From the NCBI GenBank assembly GCA_030432905.1, contig JAUILU010000001.1:1116001-1180000 (forward strand): DNA of 64,000 nucleotides. Direction: 5' to 3'. Within the stretch, counting starts at the first letter, position 1. Each line of letters opens with the position of its first letter. The translations under genes and the position numbers were made by a program. Below, one piece after another: positions 18,116 through 27,092 of this stretch. A model generated the notes under the pieces. The model searched no databases. It saw only the letters and a program-made list of their open reading frames with translations, and was not told the origin of the DNA. The stretch comes from Phycisphaerae bacterium. GTDB taxonomy: Bacteria; Planctomycetota; Phycisphaerae; Phycisphaerales; UBA1924.

Positions 18116-19612
18116 TCAGCTTTCGGAGTCGGGATCGAAGCCTCCCTGCTCGAAACCCTCAAAGAGCGGCCCAAGCCGGGCTTCGTACCGTTTCCACCTC
18201 GCCAACGAGCCCTTGTAGATGGGTTGGCGGACCTGATCGGTCGAGGCGGTCACCACCTGCCGGTGGGTCTTGTGGAAGCTCAGGCAGTCCTCGTGGAATG
18301 GCAGACCTACGTGATCGAGCATGGCCCGGATCTGTGTCTCAGGGTCTGCCACCACATCCTCGTAGCGGGCGGTCATCAGTTCGATCCCGAGGCTCTCTGC
18401 CGCGTGGCGGACGACCCGGCGTTCGTGGGCGATGTAGCGCCCGAGCGCGTTCAAGTCGTAGCAGTAGCCCATCGGGCCGTCGAAGCCCTGAAAGAAGCAC
18501 GAGACCGCGGTGTCCCGGGCATCGCGCTGGGTGTAGATGATCCTCGCGTTCGGGAACATCGCGCGGATGAGTGGGATGTGTGCGAAGTTGTGCGGCTGCT
18601 TGTCCGCGATCCTCGTCGCCGACGGTGACACACCGAGCTTGCCGGCCAGCGTGTGCATCGCACCGAGATACTGCTTGGCGCCTTCATCGAGCAGTTCCGG
18701 AGTCAGCCGACCAGCCTCTGTAAAGAAGATCGAGAGCGCCCCCGTGAGGTTCATCTGAAGCGAGCCCGCGATACCGACCATCGCGGATAGCTCCCCCACG
18801 CCCGTCGCGTCGGGGTGCGAGGCGATAATCTGCTCGACCAAACTCGTGCCCGAGCGTGGCAGGCCGAGAATGAACACGGGCTGCTCTGATTGCTCGTTGG
18901 ACTTAGCAACAGACTCGAAAGCCTTGGGTGTCCAGGCATCAAGAAAGCCCCGGACTTGGGCGTCGTATCCCGCGGCGTCCCACGGCACACCCTTGAGCCT
19001 GCTGCCCAGTTCGACCGCGTCGAACGCGCCGTCGTAGTCGCCCTGATCGTTCAGCAGCGCAGCCAATCGGAAAAGCATCAACGCGCGGGGCTTGTCGTCG
19101 AGATCGGTTCCGAGCACTTGGTTGATCGCGTCGATCGCTTCCGCCTGCTGGCCCGTTTTCACCGCGATCAGCGCCAACGCCTCGGCGAGTTGGACGTCCA
19201 TCGAGTTGGCTTTATCGAGCGCAACGCGGAGTTCCTTGGCGGCCTCGTCATAGCTGCCCTGCTTGCGAAGCACATCGACCAGCCCGAAGACCGCCGGCGG
19301 GTGGCCCGGCTTGAGCAGTGCGGCGCGTTTGTAGTGCGCAAGTGCCGCGTCCGAGTTGAAGTCCGCGGCCTCCAAGTAGCCGAGCTGAACGTGCGGGTCG
19401 GGCGACATGGGCTTGAGCTTGACCGCCTTGGCCAAATGCCTGCGTCCCTCGTCGAACTGCCCGAGCCGGGCAGCACAGAAGCCCATCGCGGTGTGGATCT
19501 GCTCGTTCTTCTTATCAAAGCGGACCACCTGCCCAAACAGGTCCTTGGCGCGGGCCCAATCGCCCTGCGCGAACGCCTGCTGGGCCTGTTGGTACTTCTG
19601 GGCGGGATTCAT
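18116..19612 (-). CDS. TPR-repeat sulfotransferase family protein
   Basis: A 498-residue protein. The first 230 residues are tetratricopeptide repeats (for example 'AFAQGDWARAKDLFGQVVRFD', then repeats with 'ALAHYKRAALLKPGHPPAV'). The second half is a sulfotransferase domain: the phosphosulfate-binding loop 'ILGLPRSGTSLVEQIIASHP' at about 272-291 and the later 'YTQRDARDTAVSCFFQGF' segment that binds the 3'-phosphate. The start at 19612 begins the first TPR helix and has GGAG in front. Related genes lie at 57568 and 59115. Substrates of these fused enzymes are unknown; modification of surface glycans or peptides is plausible. Confidence 0.9.
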   Translation of the reverse strand: MNPAQKYQQAQQAFAQGDWARAKDLFGQVVRFDKKNEQIHTAMGFCAARLGQFDEGRRHLAKAVKLKPMSPDPHVQLGYLEAADFNSDAALAHYKRAALLKPGHPPAVFGLVDVLRKQGSYDEAAKELRVALDKANSMDVQLAEALALIAVKTGQQAEAIDAINQVLGTDLDDKPRALMLFRLAALLNDQGDYDGAFDAVELGSRLKGVPWDAAGYDAQVRGFLDAWTPKAFESVAKSNEQSEQPVFILGLPRSGTSLVEQIIASHPDATGVGELSAMVGIAGSLQMNLTGALSIFFTEAGRLTPELLDEGAKQYLGAMHTLAGKLGVSPSATRIADKQPHNFAHIPLIRAMFPNARIIYTQRDARDTAVSCFFQGFDGPMGYCYDLNALGRYIAHERRVVRHAAESLGIELMTARYEDVVADPETQIRAMLDHVGLPFHEDCLSFHKTHRQVVTASTDQVRQPIYKGSLARWKRYEARLGPLFEGFEQGGFDPDSES

Positions 19613-19934
19613 GGCGGCTCCGGGAGTTGGTCTAAACAGTGTACGGCTTCCGAAAGCCCCCTTAGCTGATGGCATGTGAGGGAGTCAGAACCCGATAACC
19701 GGAAGACCCGGTGGTCTGATAACACAACTTTGGCGTTATCGGGCCGCGATGCGCAGCGTTGGCGTGCGGTTTGGGAATCTCACTTTGCTGCTGTAGCGAG
19801 CTTGGGCCTGTGCACTCGATAGTCCCCTGCCGGTCGGCAACCTCGCGGTGAGGAGGTCGGCGGGCATATCCGAGTGCGTCAGACGGACGCGAGCCAACCC
19901 GTGGTGGGTGTGGTGGGTACGAAAGGAAGAGCCA
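19613..19934. promoter_or_regulatory. Intergenic region with long inverted repeat upstream of the B12-domain gene
   Basis: About 320 bases without a gene. It holds a perfect nine-base inverted repeat, CCCGATAAC (19691-19699) and GTTATCGGG (19735-19743), enclosing 35 bases that include a small internal hairpin. This could be a structured leader or a divergent regulatory region. A cobalamin riboswitch box (GCCACTG) is not seen. Confidence 0.4.
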
Positions 19935-20636
19935 GTGAACATCCGTGAGAGCGACATCGAACGATTCTTTGAGATCATCACCAACGGCGACAGGGTCGGC
20001 GCCCGCACCGCGGTGAACCGCCTGTACGAGAACAACATCCCGCCGGAAGACATCGTGCTGGAACTCTTCTGGCCGACGATGGAGATGGTCGAACGCTTCT
20101 TCCGCAACGACCAACTCACCAAAATCGCCCACCACTACGCGACACGCCTGCTCCGTATGCTCGTGGACCAGACCGCCGCGAGGTACCGTATGGAGCCCTC
20201 GGTGAACCGCCGGGTTCTTGCGTTCTGCGGCAACCACGAGCCGGAAGAACTCGCGGCACAGATGGCGGTCGATCTGCTGGAAATGTCGGGCTTTGAGGTC
20301 CGCTTCGGCGGCGGCGGCGTGCCCCGCGACGAGATCTTGGCCCAGGTCCACGACAGCAAGCCGGACGTGCTGCTGATGTTCGCGTCCTCGCCCGAGGACC
20401 TGCCGGACATCCGCAACCTGATCGACACGGTCCGCGAGATCGGGGCCTCCGCTCAGACCCAGATCGCCGTCGGCGGCGGCGTCTTCAACCGCGCCGAGGG
20501 CCTTGCCGAGGAAATCGGAGCCGACACCTGGGCGACGGACCTGCTGGAACTCGTACACACGCTGATCGAGGAGCCCGGACGCCGGGCAGACCAGGATCAG
20601 CGGACGGTTGGCCGGAAGCGGAAGGTCGCGGCCTGA
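19935..20636 (+). CDS. Cobalamin (B12)-binding domain protein
   Basis: A 233-residue protein with an N-terminal helical cap (about 8-88) and a C-terminal Rossmann-type B12-binding domain (about 92-215). The loop that normally reads D-x-H-x-x-G appears as 'GNHEPEEL', keeping the ligand His (H101), followed by 'DLLEMSGFEVRFGGGGVP' and the Gly-rich 'VGGGVFN'. The protein has no catalytic or DNA-binding partner domain, so a sensor or corrinoid-carrier role is possible. The GTG at 19935 is chosen for the GAAAGGAAG site before it. A terminator follows. Confidence 0.8.
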   Translation: MNIRESDIERFFEIITNGDRVGARTAVNRLYENNIPPEDIVLELFWPTMEMVERFFRNDQLTKIAHHYATRLLRMLVDQTAARYRMEPSVNRRVLAFCGNHEPEELAAQMAVDLLEMSGFEVRFGGGGVPRDEILAQVHDSKPDVLLMFASSPEDLPDIRNLIDTVREIGASAQTQIAVGGGVFNRAEGLAEEIGADTWATDLLELVHTLIEEPGRRADQDQRTVGRKRKVAA

Positions 20637-20670
20637 GCCACGCCTGAACGTCCTATAACGCAACTTGGAG

Positions 20671-20706
20671 GCCCCCGCCGCGAGAGAATCGCCGCGGGGG
20701 CTTTTT
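20671..20706 (+). terminator. Rho-independent terminator
   Basis: A GC-rich stem of about 13 pairs with one mismatch (GCCCCCGC... with ...GCGGGGGC), five-base loop, followed by TTTTT at 20702-20706. It separates the B12-domain gene from the sigma factor cluster. Confidence 0.85.
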
Positions 20707-20770
20707 ATGGACTTTGGTAGGGCATCCTTCCCGCGAGATGGTGGTATATTGAGTCCGGAGGCATCAGGCT

Positions 20771-21361
20771 TTGGCAATGGAACGAGACATCGAGCGGAAG
20801 TTAATCGCGCGGGCGACCGCGGGCGATCGGGACGCCGCCGCTGAGTTGCTTCGTCACCACCAGCCCTCGCTCCGTGCGTACCTGCACCGGCTCTCGGGTC
20901 GGGCGGACATCGCCGAGGACATCTGCCAAGAAGCGTTCGTCCGTGTGCTCTCGAACCTGCACAGGTTCGACGACCGGTTCCGCTTCTCGACATGGCTCTT
21001 TACGATCGCCAAAAGGCTGTACGTCAACGCTCGCCAGAAGCACTGCCCGGTGTTCAACACCGAGGCGCTGGGCTGGAGGCAGAGCAAGGACTCGGGTCCG
21101 GGCATGAAGTCGTCGGCGGGCGAGGTCGCGGGTCACGTCAAGGATGCGCTGCAGGATGCGCTCATGGAACTCGGCGAGCTTCAGCGCGAGATCGTTGTGC
21201 TCTTCCATCAGCTCGACTGGCCGATCTCGACAATCGCCGAGCACATGGACATGCCTGAGGGAACGGTCAAGAGCCATCTTCACCGCAGCCGGCAAAAGCT
21301 CCGCAAGATCCTTGTTGAGCACTCCAAGCACAACTCCAGACTGAAAGAGGTCTGGTCGTGA
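20771..21361 (+). CDS. ECF-type RNA polymerase sigma factor
   Basis: A 196-residue sigma-70 family protein. Region 2 is seen at about 20-90 ('LRAYLHRLSGRADIAEDICQEAFVRVL', 'RFRFSTWLFTIAKRLYVNA') and region 4 at about 132-185 ('LGELQREIVVLFHQLDWPISTIAEHMDMPEGTVKSHLHRSRQKLRK'-type helix-turn-helix). The start is taken as TTG at 20771 because CGGAGG lies nine bases before it; an ATG six bases later is the alternative. Its stop shares bases with the next gene (GTGA), whose product has a membrane helix and could be its anti-sigma factor. Confidence 0.93.
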   Translation: MAMERDIERKLIARATAGDRDAAAELLRHHQPSLRAYLHRLSGRADIAEDICQEAFVRVLSNLHRFDDRFRFSTWLFTIAKRLYVNARQKHCPVFNTEALGWRQSKDSGPGMKSSAGEVAGHVKDALQDALMELGELQREIVVLFHQLDWPISTIAEHMDMPEGTVKSHLHRSRQKLRKILVEHSKHNSRLKEVWS

Positions 21362-22188
21362 AACACCGCCGGTTCCGTTTTGGCCGACGTGATAGCCGCT
21401 CGCTCTCGCCCGAAACACTCGAATCGGTCCTGAGCGAGTCTGTCCCGTCCGCATCCAGTGACACATCGTTTGAGGACTCGGTTCTCGGCCAGGTTGACGC
21501 GGCTCGTCCGTTCCTTGGCGCCAAGGAACGCAAACAGGTCCGCTGGATCCGCATGTCGATCATCGGGCTGGCGCTCGGCATCTTTGCCTCGGGCGCGATC
21601 GCGGCTCGCGCGGGACTGCTGCCGAGTACTGCAGAGCCGGGTGTTGTGTCGTGCATCGTTGATAGCGCCCAGAGCGAGAGCCGGGGACAGATCGCTTCCG
21701 CGGCAACATGGCAGAACGAAGCGCTCATCCAACTGACCGCGATCAAAAACCGTCAGCGCGAGGCGGACAGTCATCGCGCACAGCTCAAGCCGATTCACAC
21801 CTCACAGAAACACGACCGAAACTTTGCCACTTTCACGAGGCACACGGCAGAGTCGCCTTCTTCGTATGTTTCGGTAGGCTTGACCATGCAGCGCCCGAGC
21901 TGCCCGCTTTCTGAGGCCGACACTCCGTCACATCAGCAGGTCATCGTGTTCAAAGATGGGCTGGCAATCCCGGCCGGGCGTTCGTTTATGATCGGTGCCG
22001 GGCCCGCGACAGGTCTTGTGACGCGTTGGCCCGCGATCGTCGAGCAGAGCATCGAGCAAATCGGTCTTGAAGGATCTGGCGAGTTTGCGATCGGCGGGGC
22101 GATGCCTCCTTGGTACGGCTCAGACGTGATTCGTCTGCCCGAGATCATCACCGTTAGGCCCCACCCCGACCCGAGCAACCCTCACTAG
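21358..22188 (+). CDS. Single-pass membrane protein, candidate anti-sigma factor
   Basis: A 276-residue protein starting at a GTG that overlaps the sigma factor stop. It has a cytoplasmic N-terminal part of about 65 residues rich in Arg and Ser, one membrane helix (about 67-85) and an extracytoplasmic domain of about 190 residues. The zinc-type anti-sigma motif (HxxxCxxC) is absent and no other known anti-sigma domain is seen. Position and topology make an anti-sigma role likely, but this is inferred from context only. Confidence 0.65.
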   Translation: MKHRRFRFGRRDSRSLSPETLESVLSESVPSASSDTSFEDSVLGQVDAARPFLGAKERKQVRWIRMSIIGLALGIFASGAIAARAGLLPSTAEPGVVSCIVDSAQSESRGQIASAATWQNEALIQLTAIKNRQREADSHRAQLKPIHTSQKHDRNFATFTRHTAESPSSYVSVGLTMQRPSCPLSEADTPSHQQVIVFKDGLAIPAGRSFMIGAGPATGLVTRWPAIVEQSIEQIGLEGSGEFAIGGAMPPWYGSDVIRLPEIITVRPHPDPSNPH

Positions 22189-22195
22189 CCAACCA

Positions 22196-23716
22196 ATGAA
22201 CACTCCTGCGAATCACACGGGCCTGAACTCATTGGCACGATGCTTGTTCTCACTTTTCATTGTCGTGATCGCTCCGATTGCGCACGGTGAACGGTTCCAA
22301 ACCCAGGCAAACGAGGCGGTCCAAACAATTGCGGAAACCGCTCCCGACGCCAACCTGATCTTTGTTCTGGACGACGCAGCCAAGCAGCGAAAGAGCCAGG
22401 CTGGCCGATCGATGACCGAGCTGCTGACGAACATCGGCCTGCTCGATCAGGACAGTGCGCTCAGGCAAGCTTGGTCTGGGTTTTCAGAGAAAGTCGGGAT
22501 GCCCGAGGACAAGGCGTTTGATCTGTTCTTCGGGCGTCGCGCGATTTTCATCTCGCAGGACCTGACCATCGCCGGCGGCGGAGAGTGGGCGCTTGCGACT
22601 GTCGTGCCGACCAAGCTCGCGTATCAGGTCCTCGAATCACTCGGCGCCAAACGGAGGGACATGGACTCGGGCAACACGATCTTTGCGATCGAAGACGGCG
22701 CGTACCGGATCTCTCTGGTCCGCTCGCGTGAGGATACGAAGAACAAATCGAACGCGAGAATCTTCGTGGTTGCCCCACGCGAGAGCAGGGACCTGTTCCG
22801 CGTGCTTGTTCGCGGGCTCGGCAAGCAACAAGGCTGGGACAACTTGGTCGGGCGCAACGAGAGATTCCAGCCACAGATCGCCGGGGTGTTGAGGGCGGAC
22901 GGGCAGGATGTTGGGCTGGTCAACGTGCTTCAAACCGACGCGGGCTGGCACGGCATTGCAACGCTTTCCACGCCGCACGCCGAGCAGCAGACTGTTGGCT
23001 GGACAGGGAGACAGCTGGAAGAGATCTCGGCAGGGGCATGGCTTGCGATGTTCGACGAGGTCGATCCGGTGGCACTGCTTGGCACACCGATCGGGAACAT
23101 GCTTCAGCTTGAACCAGAGCTGGTCACCAAGCTCGACGACCACACAACCCAGCGGGTCGCACTGACGGTTCGGCCGGCTCGGAACGGGGTCTCGGTGATG
23201 GCCGGGATCGAGACCGACGGAACGATCGAATCAGCTGAGGCCGCCGACTCGGTGATGAAAGATGTCGTCGAGTTTTTCGTCGGCAGGCCGGACGCATCGC
23301 CCGACTACCAAGGGTTTTTGCCGCAGGCGACCCGGACCGCCAAGCTCGACGGCCTGCTCGCCGAGGAGTTCCTCATTGCGCTCGTTGGAGACGAACCGAA
23401 TCTGTCGTGGTTGATTCAGAACAAGGACTCGTCGAACTGGTGGGTGCTCAGGCTCGGCTCGACGACAGGCAACGAGGGCGTGGCGCTCCGCACGCTGGCC
23501 GACTCATTGCCCGAGGCGGACCAAGGCGGCCAGATAATCTCGACCGGTGTCGCGCGGCCCGGGCCCCTGGCGTCGGTCGTTGATGGTGTGGCCAAGAGCG
23601 AACGGCCTCTGGAGAAGCCGCTCCACGAGATCCAGACGATGCAATGGTCAGAGCGGTACCGGCCGGGCAAGTCCGAGATTCGGTTTGAATTTCGTATGTA
23701 TGGCTCTGATGACTGA
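22196..23716 (+). CDS. Exported protein of unknown function in the sigma factor cluster
   Basis: A 506-residue secreted protein. A signal peptide is visible at about 10-32 ('[16 protein letters not shown]'). The body is alpha/beta with segments such as '[17 protein letters not shown]' and '[28 protein letters not shown]', a pattern like DUF3352-type proteins, though the match is by eye only. It starts eight bases after the candidate anti-sigma gene, so the three genes form one operon. A role in sensing or answering an envelope signal is an inference. Confidence 0.7.
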   Translation: MNTPANHTGLNSLARCLFSLFIVVIAPIAHGERFQTQANEAVQTIAETAPDANLIFVLDDAAKQRKSQAGRSMTELLTNIGLLDQDSALRQAWSGFSEKVGMPEDKAFDLFFGRRAIFISQDLTIAGGGEWALATVVPTKLAYQVLESLGAKRRDMDSGNTIFAIEDGAYRISLVRSREDTKNKSNARIFVVAPRESRDLFRVLVRGLGKQQGWDNLVGRNERFQPQIAGVLRADGQDVGLVNVLQTDAGWHGIATLSTPHAEQQTVGWTGRQLEEISAGAWLAMFDEVDPVALLGTPIGNMLQLEPELVTKLDDHTTQRVALTVRPARNGVSVMAGIETDGTIESAEAADSVMKDVVEFFVGRPDASPDYQGFLPQATRTAKLDGLLAEEFLIALVGDEPNLSWLIQNKDSSNWWVLRLGSTTGNEGVALRTLADSLPEADQGGQIISTGVARPGPLASVVDGVAKSERPLEKPLHEIQTMQWSERYRPGKSEIRFEFRMYGSDD

Positions 23717-23749
23717 CTTTGGTGTTTTTCAGGCATACGAATCGCCCGC

Positions 23750-25651
23750 ATGAAACACATCCGTAACGTCGCCATTATCGCCCACGTTGACCACGGCAAG
23801 ACCACGCTCGTGGACCAGCTGCTCCGCCAGTCGGGGCAATTCCGGGACGCCGAGCTCGACAAGCTCAAGGGCGGCCAGCACGGCCACATCATGGACTCGG
23901 ACCCGCTCGAGCGTGAACGGGGCATCACGATCCTCTCGAAGAACTGTGCCGTGAACTACACCGGCAAGGACGGCGAGAACTACCGGATCAACGTGATCGA
24001 CACCCCGGGCCACGCCGACTTCGGTGGTGAGGTCGAGCGTGTGCTGCGCATGGCCGACGGCTGCATGCTCGTTGTCGATGCGTTCGAGGGCGCCATGCCC
24101 CAGACCAGGTTCGTGCTCGGCAAAGCGCTCGAACTCGGGCTCAAGCCAGTGGTCATGGTGAACAAATGCGACCGCGCCGAGGCAGACCCCCACCGCGTGG
24201 TCGATGAACTTCTCTCGCTGCTCATCGAACTCGGCGCCGACGACGACACGCTCGACTTCGACGTTGTCTACGGCTCGGCGCGCGACGGCTGGGCGACCAC
24301 CGACATGGACACCGCGCTGCTTCCCGATCACGGCGGCAGCGACAACCTCCGCGATGTGTTCGAGCTGATCGTCGAGTCGGTCCCCGCGCCTGTCGGCGAT
24401 GTGAATGCGCCGCTTCAGATGCTGGTGACCACGCTCGACTACTCGGGCTACGTCGGACGGATCGGGATCGGCCGCGTCTATAACGGCAAGCTCCGTAAGG
24501 GCGAACAGGTCATGCGGATCTCGCGCCCCGACGCATCGGGCAACACCACACAGAAAGCCGTCAAGGTCGGCGCGTTGCACAGATTCCAAGGTCTTGGACG
24601 ACTCGAAGTCGACGAGATCGAAGCCGGCGATCTGTGCGCGGTGGTCGGCCTTGAGCAGGTTGACATCGGCGACACGCTCGCTGACCTGAATGCACCGGCA
24701 GCCCTGCCTCCGGTTGTGGTTGACGAACCAACGCTGACGATGATTTTCCGCGTGAATTCCTCGCCGTTTGCGGGGCAAGAGGGCGAGTTTGTCACGAGCA
24801 GGCAGATCAAAGACCGCCTCGCGAAAGAGCTGCAATCGAACGTGGCACTGCGAGTAGAGCCCGGCGCATCGTCGGATGAGTTTGTCGTGTCGGGCCGGGG
24901 CCTGCTTCACCTCGGCATCCTGCTTGAGAACATGCGCCGCGAGGGGTTCGAGCTTTCGGTCGGCAAGCCGATCGTCATCGAGAAGATCATCGACGGCGTC
25001 AAGTGCGAGCCAGTCGAAGAGCTTGTGATCGATGTCCCGACGGCACAGATGGGCTCCGTGATGGAGATTGTCGGCGCACGCAAGGGCGAGGCGATCCACG
25101 TCGAGCCGCGCGGTCCTTCGATGACGCATCTTGTGTACAAGATTACGAGCCGGGCGCTGATCGGTCTTCGCGGCCGAGTCCTGACCGCGACGCAGGGCGA
25201 GGCGATCATCCACCACACACTCAGCGGCTACGAACCTGTTTCTCCCGAGACGTTCGAGCGGCCCGCGGGTGTGATCATCGCGACCGAGAGCGGGCAGGTC
25301 ACGCCGCACGCGGTCGGGCTGGCGCACGATCGCGGCGTGTTGTTCGTCAAGCCTGGCGACCCCGTCTACGGCGGGCAGGTCATCGGCGAGCACAACCGCC
25401 CCAACGACATAACGCTCAACATCGTCCGCCAGAAGAAGCTCGACAACATGCGAGCCGCGAGCAAGGACGCGACGGTCACGCTCAAAGCTCCGCGATCGAA
25501 GTCGCTCGAAGAAGCACTCGAGTACATCGAGGACGACGAACTGGTCGAGCTGACACCAAAGAGCATCCGCCTACGCAAGATCCTTCTCGACGAGGGCTCG
25601 CGCCGGCGGAACGAGCGGGCCGCCAAGAACCGCGACAGCGCGAAGGTCTAA
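23750..25651 (+). CDS. typA: Ribosome-binding GTPase TypA/BipA
   Basis: A 633-residue translational GTPase that binds the ribosome at the factor site and supports assembly and stress growth. The G domain is at 1-200: P-loop 'AHVDHGKTT' (11-19), switch I 'RERGITI', 'DTPGHADF', 'NKCD'. Domains II, III and V follow, with the BipA-specific C-terminal part ending '[20 protein letters not shown]'. Length and ending agree with the family. It is convergent with the next gene and the two ends overlap by four bases. Confidence 0.97.
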   Translation: MKHIRNVAIIAHVDHGKTTLVDQLLRQSGQFRDAELDKLKGGQHGHIMDSDPLERERGITILSKNCAVNYTGKDGENYRINVIDTPGHADFGGEVERVLRMADGCMLVVDAFEGAMPQTRFVLGKALELGLKPVVMVNKCDRAEADPHRVVDELLSLLIELGADDDTLDFDVVYGSARDGWATTDMDTALLPDHGGSDNLRDVFELIVESVPAPVGDVNAPLQMLVTTLDYSGYVGRIGIGRVYNGKLRKGEQVMRISRPDASGNTTQKAVKVGALHRFQGLGRLEVDEIEAGDLCAVVGLEQVDIGDTLADLNAPAALPPVVVDEPTLTMIFRVNSSPFAGQEGEFVTSRQIKDRLAKELQSNVALRVEPGASSDEFVVSGRGLLHLGILLENMRREGFELSVGKPIVIEKIIDGVKCEPVEELVIDVPTAQMGSVMEIVGARKGEAIHVEPRGPSMTHLVYKITSRALIGLRGRVLTATQGEAIIHHTLSGYEPVSPETFERPAGVIIATESGQVTPHAVGLAHDRGVLFVKPGDPVYGGQVIGEHNRPNDITLNIVRQKKLDNMRAASKDATVTLKAPRSKSLEEALEYIEDDELVELTPKSIRLRKILLDEGSRRRNERAAKNRDSAKV

Positions 25652-26850
25652 GCCGGGCCTTCGGGCAGTTCGTAGCGGAGCACCGCGGTCGATGGCATCG
25701 GCGGGTACATCATCACCAGACGAAGGCAGCGGAATTCCGACGGGTTCCAGCCCGCGCGTTCCTGCACCGTTCTGACCATCTCGCTGTACCTCGGTACGAG
25801 CGGCGTTGCGAGGTTCGCACCGACACCAAGATCGAGCACCCGATCGGCGCAGGGAAGCTTTGATGCGGGCAGGCCGACATCGGTATTTCCCCAGAGCCTG
25901 CCGTGGAGTTCGACCTCGGCGTTGACAACCTCTGTGAGATTCTTGTGCACGATGAGGTCGAACATGAGCGTTTCGGTCGGGATGGAAACGGTCGAGTAGA
26001 GCTCGCCGAACTGGTTGTGCTCGTCGCGGTAGCGTGAAACAACCCCCTGCTCGGTGTAGCCGAAGAAGCAGGAAAACTCACCGGTTTTGCCGACGGGGCC
26101 GTCGCCGATCTCGTAGGTCGTGCCCGAGGCTGAATCGACGACGTGCATCGGTGTCTCGGCGCCATCACAGAACGAACGCATCATCCATGCCTGTGAATCA
26201 TCGCTTGACTCTTCGATGGGCATCGGTTCGACACGGTTTGGTGTTGAGCCGTCGTCGTTGTAACGGAGCAACTGGAAGACGGGCCATCTGGGCACGGGCC
26301 GGAGTCGGCGGATGCGTGTGAACCCGCCAACGAGAGCCGCGTCGAGCAGTGACGGATCGTGCTTGTTCGGCGCGAGAAACTGAGTGGTCACACGGACCTC
26401 GGACTGGATACCCCAGATGCCGCTGTTGCCGCGGTACGCAAGCTTTCGGCTCATCTCGAGCGGGCGCTCGCCGCCCATACTGTCGAGCGCGAGTTCGAGC
26501 GTTGCGCGGTCGCCCGTATGGATCTCGATCATGCGATCGAATCCCTCGGCCGCGGCACGCACTCGCGCGACAACATCCGCAGGCGCCCCGGCCTTGCTCA
26601 TCGCCTCGAGGAGGATCTCAAACCCCGCGGCACCCGGGATCAGTGGCACCGCCGAGTACGCGTCCTCGGTCTGCATGATCTTGGCGACCTTCCAGGTGAG
26701 GTTCTTGTTGAGCTTGTACCTGCGGGCGACTTCCTGCGGCTTGGTCAGATCCGCGCCGGCCTCGCGGTACAGATCCAAAAGCGCACCGCGGAGGACAAGA
26801 ACCGACTCCCGGCAGTGCTCGTCGAATTTCAGATCAGCAACTTGTGTCAA
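25648..26850 (-). CDS. Uncharacterised protein, paralogue of the gene at 35994
   Basis: A 400-residue cytoplasmic protein of no family I can name. The first 125 residues are helical and include 'ARRYKLNKNLTWKVAKIM', which looks like a helix-turn-helix segment, followed by 'LIPGAAGFEILLEAMSKAGAP'. The rest is alpha/beta with 'GNSGIWGIQSEV' (about 141-152) and 'LMFDLIVHKNLTEV' (about 296-309). The same segments in the same order occur in the protein at 35994-37250 ('RLPGVKGLHQFVEAARRVGV', 'TRANLYAVSSQ', 'LVFDVYLHEKLERM'), so the two are paralogues. A palindrome lies in the upstream gap shared with the gene at 27093. Confidence 0.75.
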   Translation of the reverse strand: MTQVADLKFDEHCRESVLVLRGALLDLYREAGADLTKPQEVARRYKLNKNLTWKVAKIMQTEDAYSAVPLIPGAAGFEILLEAMSKAGAPADVVARVRAAAEGFDRMIEIHTGDRATLELALDSMGGERPLEMSRKLAYRGNSGIWGIQSEVRVTTQFLAPNKHDPSLLDAALVGGFTRIRRLRPVPRWPVFQLLRYNDDGSTPNRVEPMPIEESSDDSQAWMMRSFCDGAETPMHVVDSASGTTYEIGDGPVGKTGEFSCFFGYTEQGVVSRYRDEHNQFGELYSTVSIPTETLMFDLIVHKNLTEVVNAEVELHGRLWGNTDVGLPASKLPCADRVLDLGVGANLATPLVPRYSEMVRTVQERAGWNPSEFRCLRLVMMYPPMPSTAVLRYELPEGPA

Positions 26851-26969
26851 CGCGAGCCTCTTCTAACACAACACGAACGTTCTCAACCGGCCAGACCTAT
26901 GGAGCGTAGCAAACTGAGCCTCACTGGATACTAGCAGGGTTTTGGGTCGGTCACAACTTTCTTTATGAT

Positions 26970-26983
26970 TTTCCCTAGGGAAA
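26970..26983. promoter_or_regulatory. Perfect 14-base palindrome in a divergent intergenic region
   Basis: TTTCCCTAGGGAAA lies between the divergent genes at 26850 (minus) and 27093 (plus), in an AT-rich stretch. It is a plausible binding site for a dimeric regulator of either gene. The binding protein is unknown. Confidence 0.4.
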
Positions 26984-27092
26984 CTTGCAGTGGAAATAAC
27001 TCTGCTGTACTATCGGGCAAACCAAGGACGGGGGCTTGTCTGAGTGGGCGGCCCAATCACATCACAAGACTTTGTTCATTGGAGAGTTACAG

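Noticed and set aside
19662..20993. 443-codon minus-strand open frame across the B12-domain gene
   Set aside because: Antisense to a recognised gene and an intergenic region; the product is Arg/Gly-rich with no domain and crosses a clear terminator.
23729..25393. 554-codon minus-strand open frame across typA
   Set aside because: Exact antisense of a well-conserved gene; composition is the usual shadow of high-GC coding DNA.
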